Source: Pseudomonadota bacterium (GTDB lineage Bacteria; Pseudomonadota; Gammaproteobacteria; Acidiferrobacterales; UBA6901). From it: DNA of 28,762 nt. The stretch covers positions 1 to 28,762 of the forward strand of contig JAJXUF010000036.1 of assembly GCA_021783175.1 (NCBI GenBank), given 5' to 3'. Position numbers and translations under genes: made by a program. This document shows, piece after piece, positions 24,085 to 28,762 of this stretch (positions are counted from its first letter, which is position 1; each line of letters opens with the position of its first letter). Below the pieces are notes generated by a model, which saw nothing but the letters and a program-made list of their open reading frames with translations, had not been told where the DNA came from and did no database searches.

Positions 24085-26211
24085 CTAGAATTTTCCGTAG
24101 TAGCCCTCTTTCAGGGCATCGTAAAGGTTCGCAGCGGTGTGGGTTTCACCGTCATACTCGATCTCTTCATTGCCTTTTGCTTCCACCACCTCGCCATTTT
24201 CAAGTTGAAAGCGATAGGTAGTGCTTTCCAGGTCCTTTTCCTTTACCAAAACACCCTGAAAAGCCTGGGGATTGAAGCGGAAAGTTGTGCAGCCCTTGAG
24301 TCCCTGTTCATAGGCATACATGTAGATGTCCTTGAACTCGTCATAGGGAAAATCTGTTGGTACGTTAGCGGTCTTGGAGATCGAGGAATCAACCCATTTC
24401 TGGGCCGCCGCCTGCACATCGACGTGCTGACGGGGGGCAATGGTGTCGGCGCTCACGAAATAGTCCGGCAGCTTTGCTGCAGGGTCTTCGGAGTTCGGAT
24501 CGGCCTGCGAGTTCACAAGGGTGCGGTAAGCAAGCAGTTCGTAGGAGTATACGTCGACCTTCTCCTTAGTTTTGCGTCCTTCACGGATTACGTTGCGACT
24601 GTATTGGTGCGCAAACGACGGCTCGATGCCATTGCTGGCGTTATTGGCGAGCGATAGTGAGATGGTGCCGGTCGGTGCGATTGATGTGTGGTGGGTGAAG
24701 CGTACGCCAATTTCCGCGATCCTGTCGGTGAGACCCTTGCTGAACTTCTGCATGTAACGGCTGTATTTCGCAAGCAGCACCTTGCCGAGAACCTGATCCC
24801 CCAATTTATAGCCGTCGCGCTTCATTTCTGGGCGTTTGGCCAGCATCTCTGATGTAACGGTGAAATTTTCAACAAGGATCGGAGCGGGGCCTTTTTCCTC
24901 CGCCAGGGCGATACCGGTCTCCCAGCCGACTTCGGCCATTTCTTGTGCCACGCGTTCGGTGAAAGCCAGCGAGCTTGGGTCACCGTATTTCATTTTGAGC
25001 ATAGTCATAGCCGAGCCCAGACCAAGGAAGCCCATGCCATGGCGGCGTTTGCGGGTAATTTCCTCACGCTGCTTTGCGAGCGGCAGACCATTGACCTCCA
25101 CGACGTTGTCCAGCATGCGTGTGAAGATCGCGACAACGCGGCGGTAGCGCTCCCAGTCGAAGCGGGCTTCCTCGGTGAATGGATTTTCAACGAATTTGGT
25201 TAGATTCACGGATCCGAGCAAGCATGAGCCGTAAGGCGGAAGGGGCTGTTCTCCGCAGGGGTTTGTAGCGCGGATGTCTTCGCAGAACCAGTTGTTGTTC
25301 ATCTCGTTGATCCGGTCGATCAGGATGAAACCAGGTTCCGCGTAGTCGTAGGTTGACGCCATGATAAGGTCCCACAGGCGTCTCGCAGGTAGAGTCTTGT
25401 AGACCTTGCAGGCAACCTGACCCAACTCGTTGGTGATATAGCCCTCGGTCGTCGGCCAATATCGCCAGACAATACGGGTTTCCGGCTGATTGTGCTCAAC
25501 CTGATTGGCTGGGAATGCCAACTCCCAGGGAGAATCGCTCTTAACAGCTTGTATAAATTCGTCTGTAATCAGACACGACAGGTTGAACTGGCGCAGACGC
25601 CCGTCTTCGCGCTTAACCCGGATGAAATCCGTGATGTCCGGGTGCGAAATGTCGAATGTACCCATCTGTGCGCCTCGCCTGCCGCCGGCCGACGACACGG
25701 TGAAACACATGGCATTGAAAATATCCATAAAAGACAGCGGGCCAGACGTATAGGAACCAGCCCCGCTGACAAATGCCCCCTTGGGGCGAAGGGTAGAAAA
25801 TTCGTAGCCGATACCGCAGCCAGCTTTGAGAGTGAGGCCGGCTTCGTGGACCGAGTTCAGGATCCCATCCATTGAATCCCGTACTGTCCCGGATACCGTA
25901 CAGTTGATGGTGCTCGTAGCAGGTTTATGCTCGGATGCCCCAGCATTGGAAGTCACCCTGCCGGCGGGAATCGCGCCATTCATCAGGGCCCAGAGGAATT
26001 GTTCGAACCATTCTTGGCGTTTTTCGAGGGTAGTTTCGACTTCGGCCAATGCCCGAGCGACGCGGACATACGTGCCTTTGATATCCTGATCTAAAGGTTC
26101 CCCTGTCTTGGTTTTAAGGCGGTATTTCTTGTCCCAGATATCGTAAGAGGCGGGCTGCAGAGGAATTTCCTTAGAATTAGTCTGTTCTGGTTGTATTTTC
26201 ACCGCCTTCAT
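24085..26211 (-). CDS. nrdJa: Adenosylcobalamin-dependent ribonucleotide reductase, catalytic subunit NrdJa
   Basis: Reduces ribonucleotides to deoxyribonucleotides with a radical made from adenosylcobalamin, so it works with or without oxygen but needs vitamin B12. The 708-residue product holds the ten-stranded barrel: INCTVSGTVRDSMDGI with one redox cysteine, GCGIGYEFSTLRPKGA, the loop-tip active-site motif NPCGEQPLPPYGSC with radical Cys and Glu, and PTGTISLSLANNASNGIEP near the phosphate site. It lacks the C-terminal cysteine ribbon, which NrdJb supplies. The ATG at 26211 is chosen because GGAGGT lies 10 nt upstream; a TTG at 26232 lies before that site. No class I (nrdAB) or class III (nrdDG) gene is in the window. 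Confidence 0.95.
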   Translation of the reverse strand: MKAVKIQPEQTNSKEIPLQPASYDIWDKKYRLKTKTGEPLDQDIKGTYVRVARALAEVETTLEKRQEWFEQFLWALMNGAIPAGRVTSNAGASEHKPATSTINCTVSGTVRDSMDGILNSVHEAGLTLKAGCGIGYEFSTLRPKGAFVSGAGSYTSGPLSFMDIFNAMCFTVSSAGGRRGAQMGTFDISHPDITDFIRVKREDGRLRQFNLSCLITDEFIQAVKSDSPWELAFPANQVEHNQPETRIVWRYWPTTEGYITNELGQVACKVYKTLPARRLWDLIMASTYDYAEPGFILIDRINEMNNNWFCEDIRATNPCGEQPLPPYGSCLLGSVNLTKFVENPFTEEARFDWERYRRVVAIFTRMLDNVVEVNGLPLAKQREEITRKRRHGMGFLGLGSAMTMLKMKYGDPSSLAFTERVAQEMAEVGWETGIALAEEKGPAPILVENFTVTSEMLAKRPEMKRDGYKLGDQVLGKVLLAKYSRYMQKFSKGLTDRIAEIGVRFTHHTSIAPTGTISLSLANNASNGIEPSFAHQYSRNVIREGRKTKEKVDVYSYELLAYRTLVNSQADPNSEDPAAKLPDYFVSADTIAPRQHVDVQAAAQKWVDSSISKTANVPTDFPYDEFKDIYMYAYEQGLKGCTTFRFNPQAFQGVLVKEKDLESTTYRFQLENGEVVEAKGNEEIEYDGETHTAANLYDALKEGYYGKF

Positions 26212-26276
26212 TGGGATTGCTACCTCCGTCAAGCTAGTTGGCAGGTTTATGCCTATTTAATAGTTTTGGACGTCCG

Positions 26277-26292
26277 GCACTACATATTGTGT
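26277..26292. promoter_or_regulatory. NrdR box 1 of nrdJab
   Basis: On the minus strand the 16-mer reads ACACAATATGTAGTGC, matching the NrdR consensus ACACWATATATWGTGT at 14 of 16 positions. It lies just downstream of the predicted transcription start. Its centre is 32 bp from box 2, the spacing typical of paired NrdR boxes. Confidence 0.82.
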
Positions 26293-26301
26293 GCGGCATG
26301 G

Positions 26302-26331
26302 ACTCTAGACCCATTTTATTGTGCCTGTCAA
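26302..26331 (-). promoter_or_regulatory. Promoter of nrdJab
   Basis: The minus strand reads a perfect TTGACA -35 (26326-26331) and TAGAGT -10 (26302-26307; 4/6) with an 18-bp spacer. NrdR box 2 fills the spacer and box 1 covers the start region, so a repressor bound to both would block polymerase. The leader to the ATG is about 84 nt. Confidence 0.65.
26309..26324. promoter_or_regulatory. NrdR box 2 of nrdJab
   Basis: ACCCATTTTATTGTGC (plus strand) matches the NrdR consensus at 12 of 16 positions, weaker than box 1 but in the expected phase, 32 bp centre to centre. It sits between the -35 and -10 elements. Confidence 0.7.
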
Positions 26332-26450
26332 ATTTTTTTATCAGCCCATTACGACCCTTGAGCGGTGCTGAAGTCCGGCTGGGGACCTTACTATATATAT
26401 GGTGGGTCATCGCCGCGGCCTCAGGCCCTGCCGCAATGGCGGCCGGGAAT

Positions 26451-28178
26451 TTAATTAGGGTTTTTGCCCAATAATGAGCGCAAGGGGCCTAATGCCCGGG
26501 TATTAAGTACGTCTTTTTTTTCCAGCCAGCCGCGGCGGGCCTGACCAACTCCGTAAACCAGGTTACCGAAATCAGTGACCGAATGGGCGTCAGAACTGAT
26601 AGCGACAAGCACACCTTCATCACGCGCCATCTGGCATTGGGTATCGAGCAGGTCCAAGCGTTCTGGGTGGGCATTCAGCTCTAGAAAGCAGCCGTGGCTA
26701 CGGGCTTTGCGAATGATGGTTAGCATGTCTACATCGTACGGGTCCCGTCTACCGAGAAGCCGACCGCTTGGGTGCGCCAAGATATTGAAGTGAGGTCGTT
26801 CCATCGCCTTCACTATGCGTTGCGTTTGCCTGGCTCTCGACAGATGAAATTGGCTGTGCACGGCGCCGACCACAATGTCTAGTTGCGCCAGCACCTTGTC
26901 CGGCAAGTCAAGCGTGCCATCTTCGAGAATATCGACCTCGATGCCCTTCAGCAAGGTTATTCCGGAAAGCTGTGAATTAAGCCGGTCGATTTCATCGCAT
27001 TGTTTCAGAAGCTCGCTGGGATCGAGGCCGTGCGCCACTTTGAGGTGTCGAGAATGCTCGGTGATTGCGATGTATTCTAGGTTCTTTGCCCTGGCCGCCA
27101 CCGCCATGTCCCGCAGGTTGTAGTTCCCGTCGGTGGCTTTTGTGTGGGCATGCAGATCCCCCCGAAGATCTTCAAGCTTCACAAGCTCTGGCAGTGATCC
27201 CCGCCTAGCGGCTTCAATTTCACCGCGGTCTTCACGGAGTTCCGGTGGAATGAACGGCAAGTCGACACTGCGGAACACGGATTCTTCAGTGTCGCCGGCA
27301 ATTCGTGTGCCATCGTGAAACACCCCGTATTCATTTATCTTGAGTCCGCGCTCCTGACCAAGTCGGCGAATCGCGATGTTGTGTGCCTTGGAACCGGTGA
27401 AATAGTGCATTGCGGCACCGAAAGACTCGGGTGGCACAACCCGCAGATCAACCTGAATCCCGGATTTAAGGATTATGGACGCGCGCGTCTTTCCTTTTGA
27501 AACGACCTCGCGCACTTCATCGTAGGCAGCGAAACGATCCATTACATGTGCGCCGCCGCTGGCTGTAACGAGAATGTCGAGGTCGCCGACTGTTTCTTTC
27601 ATGCGTCGATAGCTACCTGCCACGACAGCCTGCCGCACACCCGGTGTGTCGCGTAAATAGCGCACTAGGCTGTCGGCATATTGGCCGGCAATGGCAAGCT
27701 TGAATCGTGTGGTACTTTCGGCATGCTGATCGATTGCTTCCAAAATCCGCTGTTCGGTCTTCGGCCCAAAGCCGGCCAGCTCACGCAGCCGTCCGTCGCG
27801 GGCAGCGCGATGCAGCTGTTCGATTGTCTGGACATCGAGATCATGCCACAGGGTTTTAACGCGCTTTGGTCCGAGGCCTGGCAGGCGCAGCAGCTCAGTT
27901 ACCGTCGGCGGCACTTGCTTTCGCAACTTCGTCAAAGTGGCACAACTGCCGGTTGCGGCAATCTCGTGAATCTTGGCGGCGAGGTCCTTGCCAATCCCGG
28001 GCAGCTCGGTGAGGTCCTGGCCTTGCGCGATCATCTTACGCATGTCCTTGCCGAACTCGCCTACTGTGCGCGCCGCATTGCGGTAGGCGCGTATGCGAAA
28101 CGTGTTCTCTCCCTGGATTTCCAGGATATCGGCAATCTCGCCGAAAACGGCGGCAATGTCAGCGTTATGGACGGGCAT
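26451..28178 (-). CDS. polX: DNA polymerase/3'-5' exonuclease PolX (Pol beta-like with PHP domain)
   Basis: A 575-residue DNA repair polymerase of family X, expected to fill short gaps in base excision repair. An N-terminal helical 8-kDa-type region has helix-hairpin-helix motifs (LPGIGKDLAAKI near 60, LPGLGPKRVKTL near 100, LAGFGPKTEQRI near 135). The nucleotidyltransferase core has GSYRR (188-192) and the metal triad D199, D201 in GDLDILV and D244 in IQVDLRV. A C-terminal PHP domain (about 338-560) has DLHAHT (H343, H345), ITEHSRH, ILAHPSGR and SSDAHS, the metal-binding histidines of the 3'-5' exonuclease/AP-endonuclease. Length equals Bacillus PolX (570). Oriented with nrdJab but with its own gap of 239 bp before nrdJa. 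Confidence 0.96.
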   Translation of the reverse strand: MPVHNADIAAVFGEIADILEIQGENTFRIRAYRNAARTVGEFGKDMRKMIAQGQDLTELPGIGKDLAAKIHEIAATGSCATLTKLRKQVPPTVTELLRLPGLGPKRVKTLWHDLDVQTIEQLHRAARDGRLRELAGFGPKTEQRILEAIDQHAESTTRFKLAIAGQYADSLVRYLRDTPGVRQAVVAGSYRRMKETVGDLDILVTASGGAHVMDRFAAYDEVREVVSKGKTRASIILKSGIQVDLRVVPPESFGAAMHYFTGSKAHNIAIRRLGQERGLKINEYGVFHDGTRIAGDTEESVFRSVDLPFIPPELREDRGEIEAARRGSLPELVKLEDLRGDLHAHTKATDGNYNLRDMAVAARAKNLEYIAITEHSRHLKVAHGLDPSELLKQCDEIDRLNSQLSGITLLKGIEVDILEDGTLDLPDKVLAQLDIVVGAVHSQFHLSRARQTQRIVKAMERPHFNILAHPSGRLLGRRDPYDVDMLTIIRKARSHGCFLELNAHPERLDLLDTQCQMARDEGVLVAISSDAHSVTDFGNLVYGVGQARRGWLEKKDVLNTRALGPLRSLLGKNPN

Positions 28179-28205
28179 CGCTGTTTCCTTGCGTCCGGCA
28201 AGCAG

Positions 28206-28682
28206 TCAAATCGGACGTCTGTCGACGGTCTGGGCAATCGCCTGTAACCCGGGGGAGACCGCCGGCGGGTGTTGGGCGTTTGCGGTCAAAAGTTTCAGCG
28301 ATGTCGCCAATTGCGCGATATTGGCTGCCGCATGGGCACGCGCTATCTCCAGCGTTTGCGCAGAATCCACTCGCTTGCCGCTTCGCATTACCAATTGCAG
28401 GAGCGCCTTTTCGTCCGCGGACTCTTGCGCCAATGTCAGGAGGTCGCCGCGCATCGTCCCCTGGGTGTCGAGGTGGCGATTTACCTGTGTTGCTGCTGGC
28501 CAGGTGGCCTTGCCCCCCGAGCGCTTGCGCCGCGCATTTCCGGCGTATTGCCGCAGCTTGTAAGCACCGTCACTGTTTGCGACCGCCAGGCTCCCGACCG
28601 GGAGAAAGTCGTTCTGTGCATCGGGAATGATCAGTACGTCTCCAGGTCCGATCGACACGCCGCCAGTTTCGTCCGATTTCAT
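28206..28682 (-). CDS. Protein with nicotinamidase-like N-terminus and unrelated C-terminus
   Basis: A 158-residue frame of mixed character. Residues about 13-38 (GPGDVLIIPDAQNDFLPVGS, then LAVANSDG) match the first strand and loop of nicotinamidase/isochorismatase hydrolases, including the catalytic Asp of the D-x-Q-N-D-F motif. After that the similarity ends: there is a basic stretch (NARRKRSGGK), then a helical segment rich in Ala, Leu and Gln to the end. The family's catalytic Lys and Cys are absent, as is any HPxxH metal site. The ATG at 28682 has AGGTGG 5 nt upstream; a GTG three codons earlier is possible. It precedes polX by 27 bp in the same direction. It may be a rearranged remnant of pncA or a new small protein; function unknown. 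Confidence 0.55.
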   Translation of the reverse strand: MKSDETGGVSIGPGDVLIIPDAQNDFLPVGSLAVANSDGAYKLRQYAGNARRKRSGGKATWPAATQVNRHLDTQGTMRGDLLTLAQESADEKALLQLVMRSGKRVDSAQTLEIARAHAAANIAQLATSLKLLTANAQHPPAVSPGLQAIAQTVDRRPI

Positions 28683-28762
28683 GGCCGCCACCTAACCTTT
28701 GATACAGATTACCGGAACTAGCATTGCCACCTTACGTGCAATTCGCGCCGCGTCAGCGGCGT
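28683..28762. other. Right-end flank
   Basis: The last 80 bp hold no complete gene. They are the upstream side of the nicotinamidase-like reading frame and probably its promoter, but no clear -35/-10 pair was found. Confidence 0.4.

Noticed and set aside
26390..26402. ACTATATATATGG as a third NrdR box
   Set aside because: Only the AT core fits; the flanking ACAC/GTGT arms are missing and the position is out of phase with the promoter.
26212..26450. Possible cobalamin riboswitch before the B12-dependent reductase
   Set aside because: No B12-box or the expected long structured leader was found; the predicted leader is about 84 nt and NrdR boxes explain regulation.
1..28762. tRNA, rRNA, CRISPR, insertion sequence or prophage genes
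   Set aside because: I looked for cloverleaf patterns, spaced direct repeats, transposase motifs and terminal repeats on both strands and found none convincing.

Overview
The window comes from a non-model, moderately GC-rich gammaproteobacterium-like Gram-negative. The strongest pointers are gene-order blocks known from Pseudomonas and relatives: lptD-surA-pdxA-rsmA divergent from amgK-murU; glyQ-glyS followed by gmhB-like and plsC genes; ntrBC beside an adenylylatable type I glutamine synthetase; and a class II ribonucleotide reductase split into two proteins, as in the Pseudomonas NrdJa/NrdJb pair. A PP-loop thiolase next to a TusA-like protein hints at a sulfur-oxidising type of lineage, but that is a weak inference. 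No tRNA, rRNA, CRISPR array, insertion sequence or phage gene was seen.

Layout. 340-1050 (+): CRP/FNR-type regulator. 1069-3511 (-): ntrB-ntrC, overlapping by 8 nt, with an NtrC box over the promoter. 3827-5236 (-): glnA with a clear terminator, a sigma-54 promoter and two NtrC boxes three helical turns apart. 5467-7915 (-): tightly packed PP-loop thiolase, TusA-like and cation-efflux genes. 7916-8604: gene-free region with an inverted repeat and promoter-like signals. 8605-9447 (+): mtgA. 9547-14494 (+): glyQ, glyS, MazG-like, a degenerate GmhB, plsC. 14572-20270 (-): rsmA, pdxA, surA, lptD (transcribed lptD to rsmA). 20380-22537 (+): amgK, murU, hypothetical. 22538-23334: a hairpin-rich region holding a 26-residue lysine-rich peptide gene on the minus strand. 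23335-26211 (-): nrdJb and nrdJa behind a promoter with two NrdR-type boxes. 26451-28178 (-): PolX-PHP DNA polymerase. 28206-28682 (-): a protein with a nicotinamidase-like N-terminus only.

How the parts fit. NtrB/NtrC sense nitrogen status and very probably drive glnA through sigma-54. MtgA, LptD, SurA, PlsC, AmgK and MurU all serve envelope assembly: glycan polymerisation, LPS export, outer-membrane protein folding, phospholipid synthesis and MurNAc recycling. GlyQS, RsmA and the PP-loop/TusA pair serve translation and RNA modification. NrdJab supplies deoxynucleotides by an adenosylcobalamin-dependent, oxygen-independent route.

Most unusual items: the GmhB homologue has lost its nucleophile and other catalytic residues but keeps its zinc cysteines; the lysine-rich micro-protein has a strong ribosome-binding site, its own terminator and a possible long structured leader; the protein at 28206-28682 looks chimeric; and the NtrC and NrdR operator architectures can be read directly from the sequence.
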